Position numbers and translations under genes: made by a program
Notes under the pieces: generated by a model
Databases searched by the model: none
What the model was told of the DNA's origin: nothing
The model's input: the letters and a program-made list of their open reading frames with translations, nothing else
IMG/VR virus record: IMGVR_UViG_3300034158_000010
Span: 1 to 64,000 of that record
Source: a virus
Length of the DNA stretch: 64,000 bases
Direction: 5' to 3' (one strand)
Shown: positions 40,240 through 49,306 of the stretch, one piece after another
How positions within the stretch are numbered: the stretch's first letter is position 1
Layout: every line of letters begins with the position of its first letter

Positions 40240-40933
40240 CTACACCGCTGCTCAAATCCGTACCATGGTTGAATCTCTGGGTCGTGTCTATGACATCCCG
40301 TCTCACGAGTTCATGCTCACTCACGGAACGGCTATGGTTGTTCATGGGCTGCGTACCACCACCAAGGACATGGACATCACGGTTAACACCACGGTGTTCG
40401 ATAAACTGGTCGGTTACATCGGGGCTACTACTGACATCCATGGTCAGGTGATCTGGTTGCCGGGTGCTATCGAGATCCGTCCTCTGAAGACCCTCCGTAC
40501 CCCAAGCTTCTTTGAGAACCTCAACGGTTGCCGGGTGCAGTCTTTGCAGTCACTGTTGGAGACATATCAGTCGCTGCAAGCTGAACCACTTCCAGGTCGT
40601 GATAAAGGTGCTCAAGATGGCACCAGCATTGATCTGTGTGTCGCGCGCCTTGCTCGTGAGGCGAATGAAATTGCTCGTGATGTTGAGATGACTATCCGGT
40701 CTGTAGGTGATGATCTCATCACTGCAATCATGACCATGGGTGGGACTGATATTTGGGCCAAGATCAATGGTACGGTATCGACAACTATCAAAGATGCCAC
40801 CCACAGTAAATGGCACGTGACATTCAATGCCACTGAACGCTGCGTAGACATTTACGAAGTCAGTGAAATTGATATGAACGGTCGTGTCGAGGGTGGTCGT
40901 GTAAGTTTTACTAAGAGGCTGATCACCGTATGA
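40232..40933 (+). CDS. nucleotidyltransferase-fold protein
   Basis: 233 residues. LTHGTAMVVHGLRTTTKDMDI (about 29-49) matches the active-site region of the MNT/AbiEii type nucleotidyltransferases: Gly-Thr on a helix start, then Asp-x-Asp. VQSLQSLLETYQSL followed by GRDKGAQDG matches the later Leu-rich helix and the R-x-K-D motif of that group, with D-K order changed. The C-terminal third is unrelated. Such enzymes transfer nucleotides to RNA or protein, and some are toxins or defence proteins. Confidence 0.65.
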   Translation: MRNYTAAQIRTMVESLGRVYDIPSHEFMLTHGTAMVVHGLRTTTKDMDITVNTTVFDKLVGYIGATTDIHGQVIWLPGAIEIRPLKTLRTPSFFENLNGCRVQSLQSLLETYQSLQAEPLPGRDKGAQDGTSIDLCVARLAREANEIARDVEMTIRSVGDDLITAIMTMGGTDIWAKINGTVSTTIKDATHSKWHVTFNATERCVDIYEVSEIDMNGRVEGGRVSFTKRLITV

Positions 40934-41163
40934 AAGCACTACTGTTGGCTACACTGATCGGGGCGTCAGGTAATGATGCTCCGAATGTTGATCAACAACA
41001 CATCTGGTTTGAAGGACCAGCTGCGTACACCGAATGTGTCATCACTGAAGCTGCCTTGCATTTCGGTACTCCAACGTCGCAGGATGGCGACAAGGTCTCT
41101 ACCTTGAAAGTCCGTGCAACTGCGACTGCAACTCGTACTACACGCTGCATCAAATTTAACTAA
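40930..41163 (+). CDS. hypothetical protein, perhaps secreted
   Basis: 77 residues. The first 14 (MKALLLATLIGASG) could be a short signal peptide. Two Cys further on. Its ATG overlaps the nucleotidyltransferase stop (ATGA). Confidence 0.5.
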   Translation: MKALLLATLIGASGNDAPNVDQQHIWFEGPAAYTECVITEAALHFGTPTSQDGDKVSTLKVRATATATRTTRCIKFN

Positions 41164-41175
41164 GAGGATCTTACC

Positions 41176-41859
41176 ATGCAACCTAAGAAAATGGCTCCAA
41201 CCAAAGTGCTGGCCGAACTCAACTTTCTTGAGTTCCATCAGCAGAAGGGTCAACTGGAATGCGGTACCTATCGGGTAGTGGAACACGATGGGGAAATCAA
41301 CTATGCGGTGCTGGGTCAGTGCCGTGGTACGCTGGTCTTTGATATCGACTGGTATACTGAAGACGAGTATATCAGCTACGGTGAAGATGATGCCCGCCTG
41401 AATGCCATCATGGACTTCGATCCAGACCTCGATGAAGAACTGATGGATTCCTGGGATCGTGCGATGCATCGGGAAACTGATAACCGTTTGGCTGACGAGA
41501 TCGCAATGGCTGACCATGACGAGTTCCGTCGGGTTAGTGCTGAGGATTTTGCTAACGACGATGATCGGGTTGACGACGAGCATTTGATCGTTGAGATGTC
41601 GAGGCCGGGTAAAACGCTGGGTGAGTTGTTGCGTGAGCATCTGGACAACAAACCTGAAGTTACTACCAACACTCCGATGTTCAACGAACGTCCTTACATC
41701 GAAGCTGCCGACCTGGCTGAAGCTGAGTTTGAGGATATGACAGAGCCGGAGTTTGATATGCATCGTCATGACCTCAGTAGTTTCATGGAACGTTCCCATG
41801 AACAGCTGAATATCGCCATGGCGGCTTTACCACCTGAAGCAATTAAGAGCGGTGAATAA
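41176..41859 (+). CDS. acidic hypothetical protein
   Basis: 227 residues with many Asp/Glu (for example DFDPDLDEELMDSWDRAM and NDDDRVDDEHL). AAGAGGATCTTACC upstream. Acidic phage proteins can mimic DNA, but nothing specific is seen. Confidence 0.6.
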   Translation: MQPKKMAPTKVLAELNFLEFHQQKGQLECGTYRVVEHDGEINYAVLGQCRGTLVFDIDWYTEDEYISYGEDDARLNAIMDFDPDLDEELMDSWDRAMHRETDNRLADEIAMADHDEFRRVSAEDFANDDDRVDDEHLIVEMSRPGKTLGELLREHLDNKPEVTTNTPMFNERPYIEAADLAEAEFEDMTEPEFDMHRHDLSSFMERSHEQLNIAMAALPPEAIKSGE

Positions 41860-42059
41860 TGCTTCGACTAATCCGTTGGCTCATTGGGTTCTGTACCCAT
41901 GACTACGAATTGCTCTCCATTACCGATGTTAAATACGTCGGTGATGAGGGTCCTATTCAGGCAATCGATCTTGCTCACCGTGGGGCGATTAAATACCAAG
42001 CATTACGCATGCGTTGTACGCGCTGTGGTAAAGTCACAACTAAAAAGGTTAAACCATGA
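41859..42059 (+). CDS. small zinc-ribbon-like protein
   Basis: 66 residues with Cys-x-His near residue 12 and CTRCGK near the C-terminus, the layout of a one-zinc ribbon seen in small phage proteins. ATG overlaps the previous TAA. Confidence 0.6.
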   Translation: MLRLIRWLIGFCTHDYELLSITDVKYVGDEGPIQAIDLAHRGAIKYQALRMRCTRCGKVTTKKVKP

Positions 42060-42316
42060 ATCGTTTCGGTACCTACCGGATGGAAGTTGTCGTAACCCCT
42101 ATCGATGGTAGTACGGTTAACTTCAAAGAACGTGACCTGTACTTCGGTATGGGTTTATGTCTGTCTTACACCGGGCGTAAGTATGACGGTACGGTAATCA
42201 TTGAAGGTAAGGAAGATCATCTGCGTAAGCTGATGGGACAACACAACTTCAAGATCGCTGTACCGATTCACGCTGCACCAACATCAATCCCAACCGCAGG
42301 AGTACCCGTACAATGA
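42056..42316 (+). CDS. hypothetical small protein
   Basis: 86 residues, soluble, beta-rich start. Overlaps both neighbours by 4 bases. Function unknown. Confidence 0.55.
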   Translation: MNRFGTYRMEVVVTPIDGSTVNFKERDLYFGMGLCLSYTGRKYDGTVIIEGKEDHLRKLMGQHNFKIAVPIHAAPTSIPTAGVPVQ

Positions 42317-42579
42317 AATTGCTTTTACACACGGCAATGTATCTGTTGGTAATGGCAGGCTTCATGCTTTGTACCAATACCTTTATTTACAAAACCATTC
42401 CTCTGATTCGTGGGGATCTGGTTGGGGTTGAACTGGAGCATGCTTTGCTGGGTAACTCCATGCTGTTCGCAGCTGGGTTTGTGGTGTGGACATTCGCACT
42501 GACACAGATCCGGGAATTCCAACGCTCGACTGACGGTGAATGCCGTAAATGTAAATGCAAGGAGTGTAAACGTGGGTAA
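42313..42579 (+). CDS. small membrane protein with Cys-rich tail
   Basis: 88 residues. Two membrane helices (about 4-24 and 41-63) and a C-terminal tail with CRKCKCKECKRG, which could bind metal. CAGGAGTACCCGTACA upstream. Confidence 0.6.
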   Translation: MKLLLHTAMYLLVMAGFMLCTNTFIYKTIPLIRGDLVGVELEHALLGNSMLFAAGFVVWTFALTQIREFQRSTDGECRKCKCKECKRG

Positions 42580-42796
42580 GCTATTCTGGAAAGCAATGCG
42601 GATACTTATGCTGATTATCGCTGGTTTCTATGGTATCAGCATCATCGTTAGTTTGGTTGCGTATGGCGTGAACTGGTACTCACCGGGTGTACCCGGCATT
42701 GAAGACCTTCCACCGTTCCGTGATCAGATTGCCTACTACACCTCTGCGTACTTTGGTTCATACTGGATCAAGCGCAAAATCATTGACGAGGATTAA
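42572..42796 (+). CDS. small membrane protein, GTG start
   Basis: 74 residues. GTG at 42572 chosen because AAGGAG lies 7 bases upstream, inside the Cys-rich tail of the previous gene. Membrane helix at about 7-32. The C-terminus is charged. Confidence 0.55.
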   Translation: MGKLFWKAMRILMLIIAGFYGISIIVSLVAYGVNWYSPGVPGIEDLPPFRDQIAYYTSAYFGSYWIKRKIIDED

Positions 42797-42798
42797 TC

Positions 42799-42993
42799 AT
42801 GAACTTCAATTGGCGTGTAAAAGTTTTGGGTAACACCAGCGATGCTCTGCTGGCTATGGGCTTTGCTGTTAACACTTACGAGTGTGCATCAGGTGAACAT
42901 TGGGTCATCGGTTGCAGTCACTCGCAGTTGGAAGCTGATGTCAAGCGTAATGGCCTGACCGCTATCACCCAGTATGAAGCAATCCGAGGTTAA
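42799..42993 (+). CDS. hypothetical small protein
   Basis: 64 residues, soluble; starts two bases after the upstream stop. No domain recognised. Confidence 0.55.
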   Translation: MNFNWRVKVLGNTSDALLAMGFAVNTYECASGEHWVIGCSHSQLEADVKRNGLTAITQYEAIRG

Positions 42994-42997
42994 GTAA

Positions 42998-43204
42998 ATG
43001 GCAGTGTCTATCCCGGTGTCGGCATGGAATCGTTTCGTGTTTGACCGTAAAGATCCTCGACGCTGGGGAGAACAGTTCTATGATTACATGGAGCTGCATT
43101 TATTAACCAACCCATTTGATAAAGTGTGGTGTGATGGCATGCGCCGAACTGGTTCTAAGACCGGTCGTCAAATGGTAATGAACGCACTCGATCACAGTCG
43201 TTAA
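42998..43204 (+). CDS. hypothetical small protein
   Basis: 68 residues, basic, Trp-rich. GAGGTTAAGTA supplies the ribosome site. Function unknown. Confidence 0.55.
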   Translation: MAVSIPVSAWNRFVFDRKDPRRWGEQFYDYMELHLLTNPFDKVWCDGMRRTGSKTGRQMVMNALDHSR

Positions 43205-43217
43205 GGAGTTCTAGCTA

Positions 43218-43469
43218 ATGGTCACTACCCGCAGTGAATTGATTGAACGTCTTCTGACCGAAGACTGCCGTAAAGCTCTGGCTGAGGTCAACGATGTTAT
43301 CGCTGAAATCAAGTTGGATGAGTTTCAATTCGATGGCGATGACATGTTCGTTATCCACATGGAAACCAGGCTGTACGATAGCGAAGCTGCCTTGGTGCGC
43401 GAAGTCCTGGAAGCAGCTGGTTGGAAGAGTGTCAAGGTTAAAGATAGTCGTGTTTCGTTCAACTTCTAA
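43218..43469 (+). CDS. hypothetical protein, small-domain family copy 1
   Basis: 83 residues. FVIHMETRLYDSEAALVREVLEAAGWKSVKVKD is a strand-helix-GW-strand unit that recurs in three of the next four genes. AAGGAGTTCTAGCTA upstream. Confidence 0.6.
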   Translation: MVTTRSELIERLLTEDCRKALAEVNDVIAEIKLDEFQFDGDDMFVIHMETRLYDSEAALVREVLEAAGWKSVKVKDSRVSFNF

Positions 43470-43479
43470 GGAGTAACCG

Positions 43480-43911
43480 ATGGGCCTTAAATATGCGGTA
43501 TCAGCGCAGGTGTTTGAGAAGCAAGACCGAGTAAAGAAAGACTATGTACTCATGATGTTTGAGCGACATGGTTTCATGTACGGTGGTTTAGTACCAGCTA
43601 ACGCGGCTGCTGAGTACACAGTCGAAGCTGTACAGGCTATGGTCACTCAGCTGTACAGTGATCTTCCATGGCTACCGTTCGTGAAAGGTAACGACTACTC
43701 TGACATCCTTACACAGTTGGATCAAATCGTTGACCGTATCCGCACGGGTACCACCGATTACTTCGACTGGGATAATGACGTGGAAGAAGTCGCTGAGTCC
43801 TTCTGCGCGGCGTACGCTCGTAATCACCGTGAGATGACTGTGCACTACGCGTACATGGCTACCCAAACCGAAACCAAACCTTACTTCAAGGAGACCCCAT
43901 ATGTACGATAG
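43480..43911 (+). CDS. hypothetical protein
   Basis: 143 residues, preceded by AAGGAGTAACCG. Helical with an acidic stretch in the middle. It interrupts the small-domain family and does not share its pattern. Overlaps the next gene. Confidence 0.6.
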   Translation: MGLKYAVSAQVFEKQDRVKKDYVLMMFERHGFMYGGLVPANAAAEYTVEAVQAMVTQLYSDLPWLPFVKGNDYSDILTQLDQIVDRIRTGTTDYFDWDNDVEEVAESFCAAYARNHREMTVHYAYMATQTETKPYFKETPYVR

Positions 43912-44233
43912 CAATCGCGACGATACTATCCCCCGTGCCACAGAGGTACTGGGTCACTTCAAACGTAACATTACCGCCGATGCACTGAACCGTTTGCGTG
44001 ATGCTTTTAAAGCGGGTTGGAAATCACCGGTTAAGATTACCAACCCACTGGACTTTGAGATCAAGGTCGATTTCGGACGGTCCTTACCAGACGATGCGCG
44101 TAAAGCGGTAGAGTCTGAACTGGCACATCACGGATGGGCTAACCATATATTCACCACTCACGTGGTAGACGGTGTGGCTGCCGACCAACTGTTAGTGAAG
44201 CTGGATCACACCGAGGCTTGTAAGTATGCGTGA
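43901..44233 (+). CDS. hypothetical protein, small-domain family copy 2
   Basis: 110 residues. FEIKVDFGRSLPDDARKAVESELAHHGW near residue 48 is the family unit. CAAGGAGACCCCAT upstream. Overlaps the next gene by 8 bases. Confidence 0.6.
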   Translation: MYDSNRDDTIPRATEVLGHFKRNITADALNRLRDAFKAGWKSPVKITNPLDFEIKVDFGRSLPDDARKAVESELAHHGWANHIFTTHVVDGVAADQLLVKLDHTEACKYA

Positions 44234-44465
44234 ATTAGATGAACTCATCAGGCTGATTAAGATCTCGACGAGTTCGCCTCCTCACCGCAGTCCAACGACC
44301 ACTGATGCTGATTGGCACTGGCGTATCGCTATGCCGCACATCATGTCAGCTGAAGAACAAATCTACATCACCCAAGGCTTAGGCTTGACGGTGGGTAAGT
44401 ATGCCTTCGGTGGGAATACCGATAACAACGGTAAAACCCAGGTCATCAAAATCTACGTTTACTAA
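44226..44465 (+). CDS. hypothetical protein, small-domain family copy 3
   Basis: 79 residues. WHWRIAMPHIMSAEEQIYITQGLG is the diverged family unit, ending in a strand KTQVIKIYVY. Coupled to the upstream gene. Confidence 0.55.
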   Translation: MRELDELIRLIKISTSSPPHRSPTTTDADWHWRIAMPHIMSAEEQIYITQGLGLTVGKYAFGGNTDNNGKTQVIKIYVY

Positions 44466-44475
44466 GAGCTAAGTA

Positions 44476-44742
44476 ATGATCCCTAAGAAAATGGATGTGT
44501 TGCGCAAGGCCCATACACCGTTCATGCGGCGTTTGATTGAACTGGTGGGCGATCACTTGACAAAGGCTGATTTCAGCAATGCCGCTGATTCATCGTGGTC
44601 GATCACGTTCCATCTGGGGCAACGGCTCACCAGTGCTGATGAATTCTTTATTCGTCAGGAGTTGGATGCGGCAGGTTGGGGTTGTTCAGTTCGCACGCGT
44701 AGTGTGACTGAAGATTCGCTGGTTGTATTTATCCGCATGTAA
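44476..44742 (+). CDS. hypothetical protein, small-domain family copy 4
   Basis: 88 residues. WSITFHLGQRLTSADEFFIRQELDAAGW is the best match to copies 1 and 2. The last strand DSLVVFIRM ends the domain. Confidence 0.6.
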   Translation: MIPKKMDVLRKAHTPFMRRLIELVGDHLTKADFSNAADSSWSITFHLGQRLTSADEFFIRQELDAAGWGCSVRTRSVTEDSLVVFIRM

Positions 44743-44755
44743 TCAGGAGTGCTAC

Positions 44756-44926
44756 ATGGCTAAGAAATTGACTAAAGGTAAAAGAGCATTCCTCATCCAA
44801 CGGGTTGGTTTGCTTCTCGAATGGGTGTGTCCTTATTGGGAGCGGGCTAATTACGCTTCCAGTATTGAGCTGGCGCGATACGTCTCAGCACAACGTGCTG
44901 CGCTTTACTTAAAGCGTAGTACATAA
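44756..44926 (+). CDS. small basic protein with TKGK start
   Basis: 56 residues from the ATG at 44756 (TCAGGAGTGCTAC upstream). MAKKLTKGKRAFLIQRVG resembles the SKGK starts of the genes at 60130, 61549 and 61929. Last gene of this operon. Confidence 0.55.
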   Translation: MAKKLTKGKRAFLIQRVGLLLEWVCPYWERANYASSIELARYVSAQRAALYLKRST

Positions 44927-44935
44927 CAACATAAA

Positions 44936-44976
44936 GCCCCTACCTCACGGTAGGGGCAATATGCCTTATTTTTTTT
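44936..44976. terminator. bidirectional terminator
   Basis: GCCCCTACC/GGTAGGGGC around TCAC, with TTATTTTTTTT on the plus side and TTTATGTTG on the minus side. Ends the small-gene run and the virion operon from opposite sides. Confidence 0.85.
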
Positions 44977-44978
44977 GG

Positions 44979-46640
44979 TTACGGACCACTACGCTGGAAG
45001 ACAGGAACTGCTGTGGTAGCCAGTTGCAGGTCAGAGTCGTAAAGCTCACGTACCCAATGGATGGTCAGAGACTCACCCGGATTAAGATCGTTGTTGACGC
45101 GCAGAGCGACGTTCCACTGTTCAACGCTGAACTTGTACGAGTTGTGCAGGAACTGGCAATAGAAGTGAGTAGGTTCTGGAGCGAACTCCTCAGTTTCCAA
45201 GTTAACCAATGGTTGTGCATTGTAGTACATACGTTGCAGCCATTGCGTCTTAGATTGTGCCCCGTTAGCAAGGCGCATGTCCCAGTTGTTGGTAGAGATG
45301 TAATCCATATCTGCAACCAACCCACGACCGTAAGATTCAATCTGGTCAGGACGAGGGAAGACTTCCCAACTAGCGCGTTGTTCACCACTGGTCAAGAGAG
45401 CAAGTTGGAACGTGCTCACGTAACGGAATGGTGCGAAACGACCGTCTACCTTATTCAGGTTAACAGCGTACGTCAGGGTTTGTACTTCACCGTAAGCCCG
45501 AGGACGATAAGCAGCCGAGTTAACACCTAGCTCTACATACGGAGTTACGTTGTAATACTGTTGACGATCTGCGTTGTACAGCCAGAACTCCAAGCGGTAA
45601 CCAATCTGTGCGTTGACCCACGAAGGGTAAGCAAACAGACGGCAGCTATATGCACCGTCAGCAGGGACAGTACGAGCGATGTAGTTCTCGGTGATAGCGC
45701 GATCAGCGGTTGGTACCAATGCATAACTAATCTCATCGGCAGCCAATTGATAACGCAGGGTGATCGGGAACTCTTGCCCTTCAGCGGTCGCTACGTAGTT
45801 CTCCAGACCCAACAAGGCCATTGGTGCAATACCAACATCCATACGGTTCTGCATGCCACCACGATACGATACAACGCCTTGCATCGGCAACGACTTAACC
45901 ATTACGTTCAATGGGAACTCGATTACCTTAGGATCGGACTGGGACAGGAATGGGGTATCAATAGCAATACCTTCAACATAACGCTTGGTCTGATCAGTCT
46001 GACGCAGGACTTGGGTATTCATGACCAGAAGCTGTGCATAACTCACAACACCTTCTTTGTCATCATACGCCACCAGTGTTACACGCTCACCATTAGCCAG
46101 ATCAGTTGAAGTGTTACCAACCATCGGAACCTTGATCGTTTGTACTGGTTGACCGTAGATGTCTGCTGTTTCAACTGGAATGAATGGACCCAAGAAGTTC
46201 CCCGAAGAATCGTAGAACGTCGAGATCATCTCACCTGTTTCATGGTTAATGTCACTACCACGGAATACAGCGTAACTTGCGACCATCGAACCGTAGAAGT
46301 GTAGGCGCTTATCTGGCGACAACACATACGGCGTAACCGACGTATCGATAAAGCAGCGATAGGACTCAGAGCTATAGCCTGGACCAACACCTACCAACAC
46401 GTTCTCTTCACCATCGGGGTCAGTGTGCGGTTTAGGTTCCCAGTCTTCGAAGGTAGGAACCCATGTACCTTCTTCTACGTCAACGACGCGTTCAAAACCT
46501 TTATCGTAGTCAACTACCAGGTCGTTAACGTTGGCTACCCAACGATCGGTCTGGTTAGCTGCCAACTTGATTTCAGTCTTGAGCCAAACCCGGAAACCTC
46601 GATCCGGGTTATAGAAGTTCGAGTTGTTGTAATCGGCCAT
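44979..46640 (-). CDS. virion structural protein
   Basis: 553 residues, rich in beta-strand patterns and Tyr/Asn/Pro, no enzyme motif. Three-gene minus operon next to the sheath, the same place where phiKZ-like genomes keep large virion proteins of unknown role. 3 bases after the upstream gene. Confidence 0.65.
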   Translation of the reverse strand: MADYNNSNFYNPDRGFRVWLKTEIKLAANQTDRWVANVNDLVVDYDKGFERVVDVEEGTWVPTFEDWEPKPHTDPDGEENVLVGVGPGYSSESYRCFIDTSVTPYVLSPDKRLHFYGSMVASYAVFRGSDINHETGEMISTFYDSSGNFLGPFIPVETADIYGQPVQTIKVPMVGNTSTDLANGERVTLVAYDDKEGVVSYAQLLVMNTQVLRQTDQTKRYVEGIAIDTPFLSQSDPKVIEFPLNVMVKSLPMQGVVSYRGGMQNRMDVGIAPMALLGLENYVATAEGQEFPITLRYQLAADEISYALVPTADRAITENYIARTVPADGAYSCRLFAYPSWVNAQIGYRLEFWLYNADRQQYYNVTPYVELGVNSAAYRPRAYGEVQTLTYAVNLNKVDGRFAPFRYVSTFQLALLTSGEQRASWEVFPRPDQIESYGRGLVADMDYISTNNWDMRLANGAQSKTQWLQRMYYNAQPLVNLETEEFAPEPTHFYCQFLHNSYKFSVEQWNVALRVNNDLNPGESLTIHWVRELYDSDLQLATTAVPVFQRSGP

Positions 46641-46643
46641 CGA

Positions 46644-49295
46644 TTAAGTCCTCGTGATGTAAATGAATGGCGAGAGTTCCATCTCTTGACGCAACATCAG
46701 CTTCAACACACGAGTGTAATACGTGTACTGTTCGTCAGTCAGGGCAACAGGGGATTCAAACCAATGTGGATAAACCTTCACATGGTTGGTATTGTAATCG
46801 TGGTTCAGGATATCGAAAGACTTCAACCAGTCGTAAGACTTAAGCTGATTAACGATGTCCATGTCCGTATACCGACCGTTCACGTAAGGAGGTTTAAGAC
46901 GACCAGCCAACATGTCCGTCAAGATCTTTTGCGAGTAACTGGAGTAAACGTGATAGTGGCGAGGGATATTATCCGTTTGCGTACGATCGCGTCTAGGGAA
47001 GTAATACCCCATAGCGTCACTAGTCCATTGGTCACGCTTTATATCCTCGTCACGGGCCTTCAGATCGTCTTTAAACACGGTCTTGAGAGTTACCTGCGGA
47101 GTTTGTATCTGAAACGGTGCACCATTGCGTTCACCTTTGATGGTGTAAGCATTTCTGTCCTCTTCAAACACAACATCACGATAGTCTTTATAGTGGCCAT
47201 CGATGATGATACGCTGCATTTTGTTTTCATGGATGTGGTAAGCCGCGTCGTTAGACAGGATACCGTATTCCACAAACCCAACTTCACTTGGGGGATTACG
47301 TTTAAGGTCAGGTGTGCAGAAACCACTGCCTCGGGTAAGGATCGTTTGTACGCCAAGATTCGAACGGTACTCAAGGTTGTTCACCACGACCATATCGTCT
47401 TCAGTAAAGAAGTCCAAGCCATAGCACAGAGCACGGTTGTTTTCAATGACGTCGAGTTGACCGAATGGGATCTCAAGCGGTTTGTTAACCAGTCCTGCGC
47501 CCATGTCTTCCCAAGCTGAGATCTGATAACGAATCAAACCCACGGTGTCAAGATAACGAACTTCTTTAAGGTAGAAGTACTCATCCGTCCGAACGTAACC
47601 AAGATAGCTATTAGCGGGTACGGTCCAAACCCATTTGGGGTTATAGAGATCGTCATCAAAGAACCCGTAGGTATCTCGATCAGGTGCGTCAGTAATGTCA
47701 ACCCACTCCTTGGTAGGTACACCACCCCAAACTTTGGTCACGTACACACGCCAGTTATAACCGTACTTGATCGGTACTTCAGTGTTACCGTACACACCAC
47801 CCAGATTGTCAGAACCTTTACCCGTGATGCACTCGACCATAGCGCAATTAGAGGCATGTGGGAAATACTGCTTACCACCGGAGTGATAGTAGTAACCCAA
47901 CAGCACACCAGCTGCGTCGTATTCGAACACAGTGCAATCGCGCCAGTAGTAGAAGGCAAGATCCGCACGGCGTACACCGGTATTAGGATCAGGTACAACT
48001 GGAGCTGGGTTATCAGCCAGCAGCTTCCCACATTCAAAGTAACCGAATACTTCACCCGCCCAATTCTGAGCGTCTACCTTACCCTGCGCATTAAGTGCTG
48101 GGTCGTTATAGGTGATCGGGTAAATGATCTTAGGATCAGCTGACATGAACTGAACGTATTGAGATCGTTCAAGGTTCTCTGCACGCCACAGCGGGTTATG
48201 TGAATCAACACCCGTCATGCACTCAAGGATCTGCCGCGAGTTAAGCTTATACAGTTCCCAGATGCGTTGTACGTCAGCAACCAGTGGTCGCTCGTAAGCC
48301 CCGTAACGAAGATACATCCGCACAGTCAAATTACTGGCATCGGTCCACACCGGGTTCTCAGCTACAAACTCTTGCACCTTACTAACCGGTAGGCTGTAGT
48401 CTTTGTGAGTCAGTTGACGTAACCAAATCCCATCGTTGTGATGGACAGTGATCCCTTTAAAGCCGCCAGCTACAGTAGTGGGCTTAGTCAGCGTCAAAGT
48501 GATGTCGTCGTAGAAGTCAATGACCTTAGCATCTGGATCAGTGTAGTGCAGGATGTACTTACGTTGTGTGTCCAGTGTGGAGTTGAAGGTCTTGAGGTCA
48601 GTCAGAGGTAAAACCACCTCTTTCTTGATCGAACCGTCCAATACAAACTCACAGTGGTCACCTGGCTTCGCTGTAACGATGCTGATTTCGTTTACAGGGC
48701 ATCCGTTGACGTAGTACATAGCAACACCGCCCTTAGCGGCTAACGTGTCTATACAGCGGATCTGGAGCTGTCTGATCGAATCCTGTGTCGGAGCGATAAT
48801 ACAGTCGGTAATGATCCACCGGCGATTAGCTTCTGCTGAACGTACGGAGTCGAAGTAGGCATTGTGATACAGGTGCAGGTAAATCTGGTGATCATCCAAC
48901 GTTGGGAACAGGTCGTTGATCTTTACAGCTACCAAAAGGTTCTCACGACTGGTAACCATCACGTAGGTTTCAGACATGCTGTAACGAATACCGTTGGTCT
49001 GGTAGACGTCTGCTAATGTCAGGTGTGTAGACGCTAAGTCTTTCAACTTGATCCAAGTGTCACGGCGCAACAAACCCATACCGACGTTTGCTGGAATGAC
49101 CTGTCCAATTTGATAGACGTGATAATAGTCACGGTTGTTGTTAGTCGGCATGAAGTACCGAGTCTGTTCAACAACGTAGTTTGACCGCACACCGTAGCGT
49201 GGGGTCAATTGCTGGAGAGCATACGTGAACTGGTTATCAACAGCGGGGTTACACCAGACATTATCAATTGCGTAGCGCAAGAGATAGTTATCCAT
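46644..49295 (-). CDS. large virion structural protein
   Basis: 883 residues, beta-rich with many aromatic residues. Its N-terminus (MDNYLLRYAIDNVWCNP) and overall style resemble a baseplate or tail component, but no domain is recognised. Flanked on both sides by the other two genes of the operon with 3 and 11 base gaps. Confidence 0.65.
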   Translation of the reverse strand: MDNYLLRYAIDNVWCNPAVDNQFTYALQQLTPRYGVRSNYVVEQTRYFMPTNNNRDYYHVYQIGQVIPANVGMGLLRRDTWIKLKDLASTHLTLADVYQTNGIRYSMSETYVMVTSRENLLVAVKINDLFPTLDDHQIYLHLYHNAYFDSVRSAEANRRWIITDCIIAPTQDSIRQLQIRCIDTLAAKGGVAMYYVNGCPVNEISIVTAKPGDHCEFVLDGSIKKEVVLPLTDLKTFNSTLDTQRKYILHYTDPDAKVIDFYDDITLTLTKPTTVAGGFKGITVHHNDGIWLRQLTHKDYSLPVSKVQEFVAENPVWTDASNLTVRMYLRYGAYERPLVADVQRIWELYKLNSRQILECMTGVDSHNPLWRAENLERSQYVQFMSADPKIIYPITYNDPALNAQGKVDAQNWAGEVFGYFECGKLLADNPAPVVPDPNTGVRRADLAFYYWRDCTVFEYDAAGVLLGYYYHSGGKQYFPHASNCAMVECITGKGSDNLGGVYGNTEVPIKYGYNWRVYVTKVWGGVPTKEWVDITDAPDRDTYGFFDDDLYNPKWVWTVPANSYLGYVRTDEYFYLKEVRYLDTVGLIRYQISAWEDMGAGLVNKPLEIPFGQLDVIENNRALCYGLDFFTEDDMVVVNNLEYRSNLGVQTILTRGSGFCTPDLKRNPPSEVGFVEYGILSNDAAYHIHENKMQRIIIDGHYKDYRDVVFEEDRNAYTIKGERNGAPFQIQTPQVTLKTVFKDDLKARDEDIKRDQWTSDAMGYYFPRRDRTQTDNIPRHYHVYSSYSQKILTDMLAGRLKPPYVNGRYTDMDIVNQLKSYDWLKSFDILNHDYNTNHVKVYPHWFESPVALTDEQYTYYTRVLKLMLRQEMELSPFIYITRT

Positions 49296-49306
49296 TGTTT
49301 GTTCCC

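Noticed and set aside
46425-47519. A 364-residue plus-strand frame within the minus-strand virion genes
   Set aside because: Antisense to two long structural genes; no ribosome site or recognisable domain.
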